Shown: positions 7,689-17,306 of the stretch, in pieces
Layout: every line of letters starts with the position of its first letter
Position numbering within the stretch: position 1 is the stretch's first letter
From: Acidobacteriota bacterium
GTDB lineage: Bacteria > Acidobacteriota > Terriglobia > Terriglobales > SCQP01
Direction: 5' to 3'
DNA length: 64,000 nt
NCBI GenBank assembly: GCA_004299485.1
Contig: SCQP01000014.1
Span: forward strand, 310,001-374,000
Notes under the pieces: generated by a model
What the model was told of the DNA's origin: nothing
The model's input: the letters and a program-made list of their open reading frames with translations, nothing else
The model's database searches: none
Position numbers and translations under genes: made by a program

Positions 7689-9331
7689 AGACCCGGCGCG
7701 AGAGCCCGGCATGGCGCTGGGGCATTGGCATCGGCGTCTGCGTGCTGGGCTGGGCGACACTGCTCGCGGGCCTCGGCAGCTTCGGGCTGCTGGGACCGGA
7801 CGAACCACGCTATGCGGCCATCGCCGCCGCCATGGCGCGGACGGGCGACTGGATTACACCCCACCTGTGGGGGCGGCCGTGGCTGGAAAAGCCGGTGCTG
7901 TATTACTGGTTGGCAGCGCTCAGCGACGGCTCGCATCGTGTGGCCAGCGCGGCCAGTTCGCGGCTGCCCAACGCACTGCTGGCAGCGGCGATGCTGCTGG
8001 GGCTTTTTTTCTGGTTGCGGCGCGAGCGCAGCGCGCACGCCGGCATGCTCGGGGCCTTGATCGGCCTGAGCAGCGTGTTTGTGTTTGCCTTCGGGCGTGC
8101 GGCAACCACGGACATGACGCTGACCGCGCCGTTTGCACTGGGGATGATGGCGCTATATCTTTGGCTGCGCGAGGGAGAAACCGCCCGGCCGCTGTGGCTC
8201 AACTGCGCCGCCGTGGCTATGGCGCTGGCCACGCTCGCCAAGGGGCCGGTGGCGCTGGTACTGGGCGCGCTGGCGCTGGTGGGATTTGCCGCGCTGACCG
8301 GACGCTGGCAATTGTGGCCGCGGTTGTTTCGGCCGTCAGCGGTGGTTCTGTATTTGGTTGTCGCTGCCCCCTGGTACGTGCTGGCCGAACTGCACAATCA
8401 CGGCTTCTTCCATAGTTTTTTCGTACAGCAGAACCTGGAACGGATGGCGACGAATGTTTACCGGCATCCGCAACCGTTCTGGTTCTATGTGCCGGTAATT
8501 CTGCTGGCGGTTTTTCCCTGGACGGGTTGGTTCGGCCTGCCGCTCACGGCGGGCTGGAAAAAGTATCGTGAACCGCTGCACGCTTATCTGCTCTGCTGGC
8601 TGCTGGCGCCCATCGTGTTCTTCTCGTTTTCAGCCTCGAAGCTGCCGGGCTATATTTTGCCGGCCGTTCCGGCGGCGGTGGCCTTGCTCGCGGTGTGCGC
8701 CGAGGACCGCTGGGCGCGGCTGCCGCGCTGGCCGCTGGTAATCAGCGCCTTTTTGGCGGGCGTGGTACCAGCAGCGGTGGCGCTGACGCCGTGGTTTCTC
8801 GAGACCAGCAAGCTGCGGCTGCCGTTCACGGCGGTGCTGGAGCGCAATCCGGGCACGATTCTGCTGGCGGCGATCTGCATTCTGGTGATGCTGTTCTTCG
8901 CAGTGCGGCGGCGCGGGGCGGCCTACGTTGCTGCGGCGTGCATTCTTGTGGCCGCCGGCGTGTTGGCGCTGACGCGACCGCCGCTGAGCCAGCGCATTGA
9001 CGTCGGGCTGAGCGGCGAACCGCTGGGCCGCTCACTGGAGGCCCAGTGCGGCACGGCGCTGCCGGAGGCCTGCGGTTCCCTTCCCGTTTACACCGCGAAC
9101 CTGAACCGGGCGCGGCTCTATGGCGCCGAATTTGTGCTCGGCGCCCGGCTGGCCCCCTGGCCCGCGCAGCCACCTGCGGATGCACTGGTGATCCTCGACC
9201 GGCGCAACGCCATGCCCTTCAGCATGCGCCTCGGCAACGCGTTCAACGCCGCTGCCCAGCCGCGTTTCATTCCGCCCGAGGCGCGCTCGGCCCCGCCCTG
9301 GATCGTAATGCGTGTGCGCCGGGGACGATAA
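7649..9331 (+). CDS. ArnT-like/PMT family membrane glycosyltransferase
   Basis: A polytopic protein of 560 residues with at least ten hydrophobic segments. The first periplasmic loop carries the GT-C signature GPDEPRYA (Asp51-Glu52), followed by RTGDWITPHLWGRPWLEKPVLYYW, the pattern of ArnT and bacterial dolichyl-phosphate-mannose-like transferases. These use undecaprenyl-phosphate sugars as donors. The acceptor could be lipid A or protein; the neighbouring LpxL-like gene favours a lipid. The ATG at 7649 overlaps the acyltransferase gene by 40 bp; a GTG at 7628 would add seven residues. Confidence 0.88.
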   Translation: MENPPAGPNCPVLKTRRESPAWRWGIGIGVCVLGWATLLAGLGSFGLLGPDEPRYAAIAAAMARTGDWITPHLWGRPWLEKPVLYYWLAALSDGSHRVASAASSRLPNALLAAAMLLGLFFWLRRERSAHAGMLGALIGLSSVFVFAFGRAATTDMTLTAPFALGMMALYLWLREGETARPLWLNCAAVAMALATLAKGPVALVLGALALVGFAALTGRWQLWPRLFRPSAVVLYLVVAAPWYVLAELHNHGFFHSFFVQQNLERMATNVYRHPQPFWFYVPVILLAVFPWTGWFGLPLTAGWKKYREPLHAYLLCWLLAPIVFFSFSASKLPGYILPAVPAAVALLAVCAEDRWARLPRWPLVISAFLAGVVPAAVALTPWFLETSKLRLPFTAVLERNPGTILLAAICILVMLFFAVRRRGAAYVAAACILVAAGVLALTRPPLSQRIDVGLSGEPLGRSLEAQCGTALPEACGSLPVYTANLNRARLYGAEFVLGARLAPWPAQPPADALVILDRRNAMPFSMRLGNAFNAAAQPRFIPPEARSAPPWIVMRVRRGR

Positions 9332-9450
9332 GGTTTACCGGGCGACGCTTGCCGGACAATGACTCCCGTGCAGCCGGACCGCGACCTCGGACCTGACGCC
9401 ATTTCACCACCCCCTCCTGCTTCGCTTTTTCTTTGTGTTAGCATCGGGGC

Positions 9451-12400
9451 ATGACGGTGGGGCTGCATGCGGCGGTGGCGGGGTGGTTTACGGGGCGGTT
9501 TGGTGAGCCGTCGGAGCCGCAGGCGCTGGGGTGGCCCCACATCGCCGCTGGGCACGACACGCTAATCGCTGCGCCGACCGGCTCGGGCAAGACGCTGGCG
9601 GCGTTTCTGATTGCCATCGATGGCCTGATCCGTCAGGCGGCGGACGGGACGCTGGGCGAGGCGACGGAGATCGTCTATGTCTCGCCGCTTAAAGCGCTGG
9701 CAAACGATGTTCATAAGAACCTGGAGCTGCCGCTGGCGGAGATCAGCGAGCAGGCGATGGCGTCGGGCGTGCTGCTACCGCGCATCCGGGTCGCGGTGCG
9801 GACGGGCGATACGCTGCCGGGCGAGCGCAACGCCATGCTGCGGCGGCCGCCGCACATTCTGGTGACCACCCCCGAGTCGCTCTATATTCTGCTCACGTCG
9901 CGCGGTGGACGCGGGATTCTCAGGACCGCGCGCACCGTCATCGTGGATGAGATCCACGCGCTCGCCGCCAACAAGCGCGGGGCGCATCTGGCACTGAGCC
10001 TGGAGCGGCTGGACGAACTGGCGGGCGCACCGCTGCAACGCATCGGCCTCTCGGCCACGGTCAAGCCGCTGGAAACCGTGGCGCATTTTTTGGTGGGCGC
10101 GCGTGCGCTGCCCAAACTGGTGCAGGTCGCCGACCGGCGGCGGCTGGACCTGGCGGTCGAAACGCCCGCCGCACCGCTCGGACCGATCGCCACCAATGAG
10201 GAATGGGAAGAGCGCTACGAGCGGCTGGCGGCGCTGGCGCGCGAGCATCGCTCGACACTGGTCTTTGTGCCCACGCGGCGCATGGCCGAGCGCGTGGCGC
10301 ACCGCATGCGCGAGCGGCTGGGCGAAGACCACGTGGCGGCGCACCATGGCAGCCTGTCACGCGCGATCCGGCTGCGGGCCGAAGAACGCTTCAAAGCCGG
10401 CGCCTTGCAGATGATGGTCGCCACGGCGTCGCTGGAGCTGGGGCTGGATATCGGCTCGGTCGATCTGGTCTGCCAGCTTGGTTCAACACGGCAGCTTGCT
10501 GCGGCCTGGCAGCGCGTCGGCCGCGCGGGTCATTGGAAAGGCGCAATTCCGAAAGGACGGTTCTTTGCGCTGACCCGCGACGATCTGATCGAATGCGCGG
10601 CACTGGTGCGGGGCTTGCGCACGGGCGCGCTCGATACGCTGCATGTGCCCGACTGGCCGCGCGACATTCTGGCACAGCAAATGGTCGCCGCGGTGGCTGC
10701 GTGCGAGCGCCCGGAGGGTTGGTCCGAAGACGATCTGTTTGCGATGGCGAGGCAGGCGTGGCCGTACCGGGAACTGCCGCGCGAGGAATTCGACGCGCTG
10801 GTGGAATTGCTGAGCGAAGGCATCAGCAGCCGGCGCGGGCGGCGCGGAGCATTTCTGCACCGCGACGGTGTCCATCACCGGCTGCGGCCCCGCCGCGGGG
10901 CGCGCCTCGCGGCAATCACCTGCGGCGGCGCCATCGCTGAGACGGCGAGCTATGTGGTGCAAGCCGAGCCGGAAAACCTGCCCATCGGCTCGCTCGATGA
11001 GGATTTCGCCGTCGAGAGCAACGCCGGCGACATTATTCTGCTGGGCACGCACTCCTGGAAAGTGCGCGGCATCGAGACCGGGCGCGTGCGCGTGGAAGAT
11101 GCGCATGGCGCGCCGCCGACCGTTCCCTTCTGGCTGGGCGAAGCGCCGGGGCGCACGCGCGAGCTTTCGGCGGTGCTGGCAGAGCTGCGCGAAGAAATCG
11201 GTTCGCATGAGCCGGAATGGCTGGCGACCGAGTGCGGGCTTTCGGCCGATGCAGCGCGGCAGGTCGTGACGTACCTGAACGAAAGCCGGGCAGCGCTGGG
11301 CGTGATTCCTTCACAGCGCCATCTCGTGGCGGAACGTTTCTTCGACGATGGCGGCGGAATGCAGCTCGTGATTCACGCGCCGTTCGGCTCGGCCATCAAC
11401 AAAGCCTGGGGCATGGCGCTGCGAAAGCGCTTCTGCCGAGGCTTTGATTTTGAGCTGCAGGCGTCGGCCAGCGAGAACGGCCTGACGCTGGCGCTCTCGG
11501 AGCAGCACAGCTTTCCGCTCGAAACCATCTTTCACTTCCTGCGCGCTGAGGGCGTCGAGGCGATTCTGGAGCAAGCCATCCTGCAGGCGCCGATTTTCCA
11601 GACGCGCTGGCGCTGGGTGGTAGGACGCGCGCTGGCGCTGCTGCGCTTCAGCGGCGGGCGGAAGCTCGCGCCGCAGCTTCAGCGCATGCGCTCGGAAGAT
11701 TTGCTGGCGGCGGCGTTTCCGATGCAAGTAGGCTGCCAGGACAACCACGGCGGCGAAGATCTGGAGATCCCCAACCACCCCTACGTGCAGGAGACGATGC
11801 GCGACTGCCTGCACGAGTTCGTGGACCTCGGGGGATTGCAGGAAGTGCTGAGTGGACTCGAGTCCGGGGCGATCATGGTTTCGGCTGTTGATACACCGGC
11901 GCCCTCGGGGCTGGCGCAGGAAATTCTCAACGTCGGCCCGTATGGTTTCCTCGACGACGCGCCGCTTGAGGAGCGGCGCTCGCGTGCGGTGAACCTGCGC
12001 GCCGCGGCGGCGCCGCTCGGGCCGGGCGTGCTGGATCCGGCGGCGGTAGCGGCGGTCTGCGCGGAAGCGTGGCCGCAGCCGCAGTCAGTAGACGAACTGC
12101 ACGATCTTTTGTTATCAACAGTTTACTGGCCATCCTCTGAAGTGCTACCCGAATGGCGCCCGTGGCTGGAAGCGCTGCAGATCGACGGCCGCATCGTCGC
12201 GCACGGCGCCGGCTGGGCGGCGGCGGAACGGCTGCCGCTGCTGCAGGGCGAAGCGTCGGCGGGGCCCGCAGGCGTGGTCTGGCCGGGGGTTGAATTCAGC
12301 GGCGCCACGCCGACGCCGAGTGAAGCGGCCATGGAACGCATCGTGGGCGGCTGGATGGAGATTTTGGGTCCCGTAAGCGAGGCGGCGCTGGCGCAGCGAT

Positions 12401-13527
12401 TGGGACTCGAGGCGGCGGCTGTAGCGCAGGCACTGCTGGCGCTTGAGGGGCAAGGCCGCGTGATCCGCGGTGAATTTGGATGGTGCGAGAGAGCGCTACT
12501 GGCGCGCATTCACCGGCGGATGGTGCACCGGCTGCGGGCGGAAGTCGAGACAATCGCGCCAGCCGTCTTCTACCGCTTTCTGCGGCGCTGGCAGCATCTC
12601 GAGGCCGGAACGCGGTTGCATGGCTTGCGCGGCCTCGAAGCCGTGCTCGACCAACTGCAGGGCTTTGAAGCTCCGGCGCAGGCGTGGGAGCAGCACCTGT
12701 TACCGGCGCGGGTGGCCGACTATGCTCCGGAACTGCTCGATCAGCTTTGTTTGTCTGGCGCGTTCACATGGGCCCGGCTCTCGGCCAGCTCGGGCAAACG
12801 CGCCGCGCCGACGCGCAACTCGCCGCTGGCATTTTTCCGGCGCAGCGAAGCGGACTGGCTGCTGGCGGCGTCGGGATGGAAACCAATCGACGAGGCGTTG
12901 AGCGCCGAAGCCATCGCCGTGCTGGCCCGCCTGCGGCAGCGTGGCGCCAGCTTCTTCGCCGATCTGGTGCTGCCAGGTATGGTAAAAAGCCAGATTGAAG
13001 ACGCCCTCTGGGAGCTAGTGGCGGCGGGCCTCGTCACCGCCGACGGCTTCGACAATCTGCGGGCATTTCTCGACCCGAAGCGCCGTAGCGGCGAAAGGCA
13101 CGCCGCCATGCCCCGCCACGCCCTCGGCCGCTGGGCGCTGCTCGCGGCCGAGCCGGCCAACCTCGCCGACGAGGCCGTGCGCATGGCCTTGGCAGAACGG
13201 CAAGCGCAACTCTGGCTGCGGCGCTATGGCGTTATTTTCAAGGCGCTGCTCGCGCGCGAGGCGAGCGCCCTGCCCTGGTACGAAATTCTGTTGGCCTGCC
13301 GGCGGCTCGAAGCGCGGGGCGAAATCCGTGGTGGCCGCTTCGTTTCCGGCTTTGCCGGCGAGCAATATGCCCTGCCGCAAGCCGTTGAGGCGCTCAAAGC
13401 CCAGCGCCGCCTGACGCCGGATGCCCGCACCGCCGCCATTGCCGCCGCCGACCCGCTCAACCTGGCCGGCATCATCCTGCCCGGCGAGCGCGTCCCCTCC
13501 CAGCGACTGGAGTTGGTCGCCGGCTGA
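9451..13527 (+). CDS. lhr: Lhr-type ATP-dependent helicase
   Basis: A 1358-residue superfamily 2 helicase. Motif I is APTGSGKT (41-48), motif II is DEIH (166-169) and motif III is LSATVKPLE. The second RecA domain has VFVPTRRMAERVAHR and the arginine-finger region QLAAAWQRVGRAGH. Winged-helix and Lhr-specific beta domains follow, then a long C-terminal region. The whole is close to the long Lhr form (E. coli Lhr is about 1540 residues), rather than the roughly 900-residue core form. Lhr is linked to DNA repair and unwinds DNA:RNA hybrids. The gene stands alone; 119 bp upstream of it contain no gene. Confidence 0.93.
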   Translation: MTVGLHAAVAGWFTGRFGEPSEPQALGWPHIAAGHDTLIAAPTGSGKTLAAFLIAIDGLIRQAADGTLGEATEIVYVSPLKALANDVHKNLELPLAEISEQAMASGVLLPRIRVAVRTGDTLPGERNAMLRRPPHILVTTPESLYILLTSRGGRGILRTARTVIVDEIHALAANKRGAHLALSLERLDELAGAPLQRIGLSATVKPLETVAHFLVGARALPKLVQVADRRRLDLAVETPAAPLGPIATNEEWEERYERLAALAREHRSTLVFVPTRRMAERVAHRMRERLGEDHVAAHHGSLSRAIRLRAEERFKAGALQMMVATASLELGLDIGSVDLVCQLGSTRQLAAAWQRVGRAGHWKGAIPKGRFFALTRDDLIECAALVRGLRTGALDTLHVPDWPRDILAQQMVAAVAACERPEGWSEDDLFAMARQAWPYRELPREEFDALVELLSEGISSRRGRRGAFLHRDGVHHRLRPRRGARLAAITCGGAIAETASYVVQAEPENLPIGSLDEDFAVESNAGDIILLGTHSWKVRGIETGRVRVEDAHGAPPTVPFWLGEAPGRTRELSAVLAELREEIGSHEPEWLATECGLSADAARQVVTYLNESRAALGVIPSQRHLVAERFFDDGGGMQLVIHAPFGSAINKAWGMALRKRFCRGFDFELQASASENGLTLALSEQHSFPLETIFHFLRAEGVEAILEQAILQAPIFQTRWRWVVGRALALLRFSGGRKLAPQLQRMRSEDLLAAAFPMQVGCQDNHGGEDLEIPNHPYVQETMRDCLHEFVDLGGLQEVLSGLESGAIMVSAVDTPAPSGLAQEILNVGPYGFLDDAPLEERRSRAVNLRAAAAPLGPGVLDPAAVAAVCAEAWPQPQSVDELHDLLLSTVYWPSSEVLPEWRPWLEALQIDGRIVAHGAGWAAAERLPLLQGEASAGPAGVVWPGVEFSGATPTPSEAAMERIVGGWMEILGPVSEAALAQRLGLEAAAVAQALLALEGQGRVIRGEFGWCERALLARIHRRMVHRLRAEVETIAPAVFYRFLRRWQHLEAGTRLHGLRGLEAVLDQLQGFEAPAQAWEQHLLPARVADYAPELLDQLCLSGAFTWARLSASSGKRAAPTRNSPLAFFRRSEADWLLAASGWKPIDEALSAEAIAVLARLRQRGASFFADLVLPGMVKSQIEDALWELVAAGLVTADGFDNLRAFLDPKRRSGERHAAMPRHALGRWALLAAEPANLADEAVRMALAERQAQLWLRRYGVIFKALLAREASALPWYEILLACRRLEARGEIRGGRFVSGFAGEQYALPQAVEALKAQRRLTPDARTAAIAAADPLNLAGIILPGERVPSQRLELVAG

Positions 13528-13541
13528 GACACGGCGGGGAT

Positions 13542-14771
13542 TCAGAAAACGTTGGTGTGGGGTGCGTGGTAGGTTACCGTGATTAGACCGATCATGCCCT
13601 TTGAGCCGGTGGACTTCGGCATGCTGTAGCGCCACTTGCGCACAGCCTGCATCGCGGCCCCAGCCAGACCGGCCCCTTGCGCGCCAACCAGGATGATCGC
13701 GTGGACGCGCCCATCGGTGCCAATCAGACAACGCAGGAGCACGCTGCCCACGCAGGTGCGCAGCGCGCGCAATGCACGGCAGGGCGGAAACGGAGGGTCG
13801 GGACAGTGCACACATAGTGGGTGCGGACCGGACGACGCAGCTTTGGCCGCCGGAGGAGGCGGACTCAAAGCCGTACGCCGCCCCACGCGACAGCGCAGAA
13901 CGTCGCTCACACGGCAGGCTCCATCGCCAACGACTCCCCATTTGCCGGTCAATGGGTGGGCAGTGTCTTCCGGCCAAGCCCAATGACCCCCGTTGAGGTC
14001 AGCCCAGCCGTCGCTCACGAGGCAGCCCTGCGGATTACACTTGTAGGGCTCCCAAGGGGAGGCAGAGGTAGCCGGTGACGTGCGTGAACCTCGAAGTATT
14101 CTGGGTATGGCGCCATCCCACGATCCGAAGAGCCGATACTTCCCTGCTGCCGCACCCAGGCCGGTCCAGTTGGCCTTCCCGCCAAACGGCATGTCCTGCC
14201 AGGTGCGCCCTCCATTGCTGGTCATAACCAGGTGGTTATCCGCAGTGAGGAATAGCGCGTTGTTAGCATCGCTAACAGTCATGGCCACCACGGCACCCTG
14301 TTCCTTCTTCTGATGGATGCACCAAAACGTCCAACTCTGGCCACCGTCACGCGTCTTAGCGAAACCGCCGGGGCCGAAGCCGTAACCGATTTGGGCGTTA
14401 GCAAATCGGACTTCGTTAAACGCTCGACCCGGAGCCGTCCAGGATCGCTTCCAATGCTGTCCACTGTCCACCGAAAGCACGCGCACGCCAGAGGTGCCGA
14501 AGGCCTGGACGGTGCCGGCGCCAGTGAACGCCAGCGTGAACAGCATCTGGCCGCCCGTCTTCTCATGCAGTATTTGCCAGGTGCGGCCGCCATCGCGGGA
14601 GCGCGCGATCATTTCATGGGCGCCGCACACCCAAAAGGCGCCGTCGTGAACGGTGATGCCGAGCGGCATGTCCGGCAGCGGAACCGTTGCCCAATTGCCG
14701 GACAGAGTAACCGTGATCACTGGACTGGGAGGCGCCGCCCAGAGCGGCAGCCCAACAGCACCAGGACCCAA
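13542..14771 (-). CDS. YCF48/BNR-like beta-propeller protein with TonB C-terminal domain; start probably frameshifted
   Basis: A 409-residue protein. Residues of about 20-260 contain Asp-box style propeller repeats (SRDGGRTWQ, TRDGGQSWTF, TSNGGRTWQ), as in YCF48/photosystem II assembly factor and sialidase-like folds. The last 80 residues match a TonB C-terminal domain (CLIGTDGRVHAIILVG...AGAAMQAVRKWRYSMPK). As read, the frame opens at a TTG with no signal peptide. In the neighbouring frame an ATG at 14792-14794 encodes MRVRGAVLWVLVLLG, a good export signal, that would join this protein if one base were added near 14750. The true gene therefore probably starts at 14794. Confidence 0.7.
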   Translation of the reverse strand: MGPGAVGLPLWAAPPSPVITVTLSGNWATVPLPDMPLGITVHDGAFWVCGAHEMIARSRDGGRTWQILHEKTGGQMLFTLAFTGAGTVQAFGTSGVRVLSVDSGQHWKRSWTAPGRAFNEVRFANAQIGYGFGPGGFAKTRDGGQSWTFWCIHQKKEQGAVVAMTVSDANNALFLTADNHLVMTSNGGRTWQDMPFGGKANWTGLGAAAGKYRLFGSWDGAIPRILRGSRTSPATSASPWEPYKCNPQGCLVSDGWADLNGGHWAWPEDTAHPLTGKWGVVGDGACRVSDVLRCRVGRRTALSPPPPAAKAASSGPHPLCVHCPDPPFPPCRALRALRTCVGSVLLRCLIGTDGRVHAIILVGAQGAGLAGAAMQAVRKWRYSMPKSTGSKGMIGLITVTYHAPHTNVF

Positions 14772-14824
14772 AGCACAGCGCCCCTCACTCGCATGCGTGC
14801 ATTGTAGAACACACGAGGCAAGAG

Positions 14825-15649
14825 CTAATTACGCAGCCAGCCGTTGACTTCCGCATAGGTCAAGCCGCCGGCGAGGGGCGCGAAGGAGCCGGTAGTACGC
14901 ATTTCTTCGGCGGTACGGCGGAGCAGCGCCAGGGCGGCCAGATAGGGTTTGGATCCGACGCTGATGCGGCGGATGCCGGCATCGCGCAGCTCGGCGACGG
15001 TCGGCGTGCCTGGGCCGCACAGAAGGTTCAATGGGCCGGGACTTTCGTGCAATAGGCGGCGAATGACATCGAGGTCAGTAACACCGGGAGTGAAGATGCA
15101 ATCGGCGCCAGCAGCGCGATAGGCGCGCATGCGCTTCACCGCCTCGGCAAACGGATCGGCGGGAGGCGTGCTATGCAGAAAGAAGGCGTCGACGCGCGCG
15201 TTGAGGACCAGATGAACGCCGGCGGCGGCGGCGGCAGTGCGGACGGCCTTGATGTTTTCCACTTGCCGCTCCAGCGGCACCAGCTTCGATTCGTCCTCGA
15301 TGCTGTCTTCCAGGTTCATCCCCACGGCGCCGGTCGCAAGGAGCAGGCGCGTGGTTTCGGCGACGCCGGCGGCATCGGAGGCGTAGCCGGCTTCACAGTC
15401 GGCGCTCACGGGAACGCTGACGGCGCGCGTAATCCGGCGCACGGCGGCGAACATTTCCTCGCGCCCGATGCGCTGGCCATCGGCGTAGCCGAGCGTGTTG
15501 GCGATGGCCGCGCTCGATGTGGCCACGGCGGGCATGCCGCATTCCTGCAGCACGCGCGCGCTGGCGGCGTCCCAGCAGTTGGCGAACAGCACCGGTTCGC
15601 TGCCCTGATGAAGCTGGAGCAGCCGCTGCGCAAGCACGGCTTGGGTCAT
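14825..15649 (-). CDS. Isocitrate lyase/PEP mutase family enzyme
   Basis: A 274-residue TIM-barrel protein of the PEP mutase/2-methylisocitrate lyase superfamily. Family blocks are NCWDAASARVLQECGMPAVATSSAAIANTLGY at the N-terminus, the metal-binding strand VPVSADCEAGY (Asp-x-Glu-x-Gly-Tyr), GAVGMNLEDS and LNARVDAF. The catalytic lyase signature KKCGH of true isocitrate lyases is absent, which is normal for this short subgroup, whose substrates are mostly unknown (oxaloacetate hydrolase, phosphonate or carboxy-lyase activities occur). It ends a minus-strand run with mlaE and mlaF, with a 14-bp gap to mlaF, but the functional link is unclear. Confidence 0.85.
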   Translation of the reverse strand: MTQAVLAQRLLQLHQGSEPVLFANCWDAASARVLQECGMPAVATSSAAIANTLGYADGQRIGREEMFAAVRRITRAVSVPVSADCEAGYASDAAGVAETTRLLLATGAVGMNLEDSIEDESKLVPLERQVENIKAVRTAAAAAGVHLVLNARVDAFFLHSTPPADPFAEAVKRMRAYRAAGADCIFTPGVTDLDVIRRLLHESPGPLNLLCGPGTPTVAELRDAGIRRISVGSKPYLAALALLRRTAEEMRTTGSFAPLAGGLTYAEVNGWLRN

Positions 15650-15663
15650 ATCCGTAGTGTAGG

Positions 15664-16464
15664 CTACGACTGGAGAAAGTGGCGCAGATAGGGGTCGGAC
15701 GACGCGAGCAAGGCGTCGGCGGCGCCATTGAAAATGATGTGGTGCTCGTGCAGCACGAGGAAAGAGGTGGCGGCGTCGTGATCGGGCGCCCAGACAAGCT
15801 GATTGCGCTCACGATCCCAGCGGTGCGTGGCCATCAGGAAGCCATCCTGCAGGCGGTGGGTCACCAGCAGCGCGGTGACGCGGTTGACATCGCGTAGCTT
15901 GATGATCTGCTCCATGATGTTGGTCGCGGTGATGGGATCGAGACCGCCGGTGGGGGAATCGTAGAGCATGACCTCAGGCTCGGTCGAGAGTGCGCGCGCA
16001 ATCGACACGCGGCGCTGCATGCCACCGGAGAGTTCCGCCGGCATTTTGTCGATCGCCTCTTCCAAATCGACCATCGCCAGGCAGGCGCGCACCCGCGCCT
16101 CGATGGCATCGGCATCGAGCTGACCCTCCTCGTTCAGGCGGTAGGCCACATTTTCCCGCACCGTAAGCGAGTCGAACAGCGCGCTTTCCTGAAACACCAT
16201 GCCGATGCGGCGCCGCAGCGCAAAGAGCTGCTCTTCGGGCAGGGAGCTGACGCGCTCGCCCAGTACTTCGACAACGCCGGTATCAGGGCGCAAGAGGCCG
16301 AGCGCGAGTTTCAGGGCTACGGATTTGCCGGCGCCGGTTTCGCCCAGCAAGACTTTGGTTTCCCCGCGCCGGACCTGGAAGCTGACGTCTTCGAGCACGG
16401 GCTGGTGGTCAAACGATATACCCACACGGTCGAACTCGATCAGGATCGGCTGGGGCAGCGGCAT
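15664..16464 (-). CDS. mlaF: MlaF-like ABC transporter ATP-binding protein
   Basis: A 266-residue ATPase of the Mla/Mce lipid-transport type, partner of the adjacent MlaE-like permease. Walker A is GETGAGKS (41-48), the Q-loop Gln is at 92, the signature is LSGGM (145-149) and the switch His is at 203 (LLVTH). Walker B reads VMLYDSP: Asp169 is present but the next residue, normally the catalytic Glu, is Ser170. The ATG at 16464 follows the mlaE stop by 10 bp; a TTG at 16485 would add seven residues and overlap mlaE. No MCE-domain (mlaD) gene follows, unlike usual mla operons. Confidence 0.88.
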   Translation of the reverse strand: MPLPQPILIEFDRVGISFDHQPVLEDVSFQVRRGETKVLLGETGAGKSVALKLALGLLRPDTGVVEVLGERVSSLPEEQLFALRRRIGMVFQESALFDSLTVRENVAYRLNEEGQLDADAIEARVRACLAMVDLEEAIDKMPAELSGGMQRRVSIARALSTEPEVMLYDSPTGGLDPITATNIMEQIIKLRDVNRVTALLVTHRLQDGFLMATHRWDRERNQLVWAPDHDAATSFLVLHEHHIIFNGAADALLASSDPYLRHFLQS

Positions 16465-16474
16465 TGCAGGAGAG

Positions 16475-17287
16475 CTAGGCGCCAAAGATGCTCAACAAGA
16501 CGCGGCTGAGCAGGAAATCAAGCACGATGATGAGAACCGAAGAGGAGACGACCGCGGTGGTGGTGGCTCGTCCTACGCCGCGCGTTCCGCCGCGCGCGGT
16601 CATGCCGTAGTAGCAGCCCACCACCGCGACGACGATACCGAAGATGATCGGCTTGATCAAGCCCTGGGCCAGCGAACCGACGTCGAGCGATTGCAGCGCC
16701 AAGGACCAATACTGTTGTCCATTCAGACCGAGTGCGCTGATGGCATAAACGTAACCCCCGACCATGCCCATGAAATCCGCCAGAATCACCAGGAAGAACA
16801 TCATCACGATGGTTGCCAGCAGGCGCGGACTGACCAGCTTTTTCATGGGATCGGTACCCAGAGCGCGCATGGCATCCACTTGTTCGGTTACCACCATCGA
16901 GCCGAGTTCGCTGGCCATGCCGGCGGCATTGCGCCCCGCCACCATCAGACCGATCAGCACCGGCCCGAGCTCCATGACGAGCGAGAGGGCGACCAGTTGG
17001 CCGGTGCGCTGAATTTGGCCGTATTGCTGCAGCGTCGAGGCTAACTGCAGCGACATCACCGCGCCGGTGAAAAAGCCGGTGAGGATGACGATGGGCAGGG
17101 AGCCGACACCGATCGAATCCATCTGCAGAATCACATCGCCGCCGTAAAAGGGCCGGGCAAAGAGATTGCGGAAGGCAGAGCCGGCCAGCATCGAAAAGGC
17201 GCCCAAGCCCTCGAGGTGGCCGAGGGCCCAGTTCCAGAGCGGCCAGGCATTCGGTTCCGGTTCCTGTGGCGGTGCAATGGTGGCCAA
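16475..17287 (-). CDS. mlaE: MlaE-like ABC transporter permease
   Basis: A 270-residue inner-membrane permease of the MlaE family, which moves phospholipids between membranes together with MlaF. It has a long interfacial N-terminal helix and about five membrane segments. Family signatures are GFFTGAVMSLQLASTLQQYG, LGPVLIGLMVAGRNAAGMASELGSMVVTEQVDAMRALGTDP and GGTRGVGRATTTAVV. The start is placed at TTG 17287 because TAGGAG lies 8-9 bases upstream; a longer frame would be translated through the heptad array. Divergent from aroC. Confidence 0.9.
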   Translation of the reverse strand: MATIAPPQEPEPNAWPLWNWALGHLEGLGAFSMLAGSAFRNLFARPFYGGDVILQMDSIGVGSLPIVILTGFFTGAVMSLQLASTLQQYGQIQRTGQLVALSLVMELGPVLIGLMVAGRNAAGMASELGSMVVTEQVDAMRALGTDPMKKLVSPRLLATIVMMFFLVILADFMGMVGGYVYAISALGLNGQQYWSLALQSLDVGSLAQGLIKPIIFGIVVAVVGCYYGMTARGGTRGVGRATTTAVVSSSVLIIVLDFLLSRVLLSIFGA

Positions 17288-17306
17288 AACGCAAGCTCCT
17301 AGGCTC

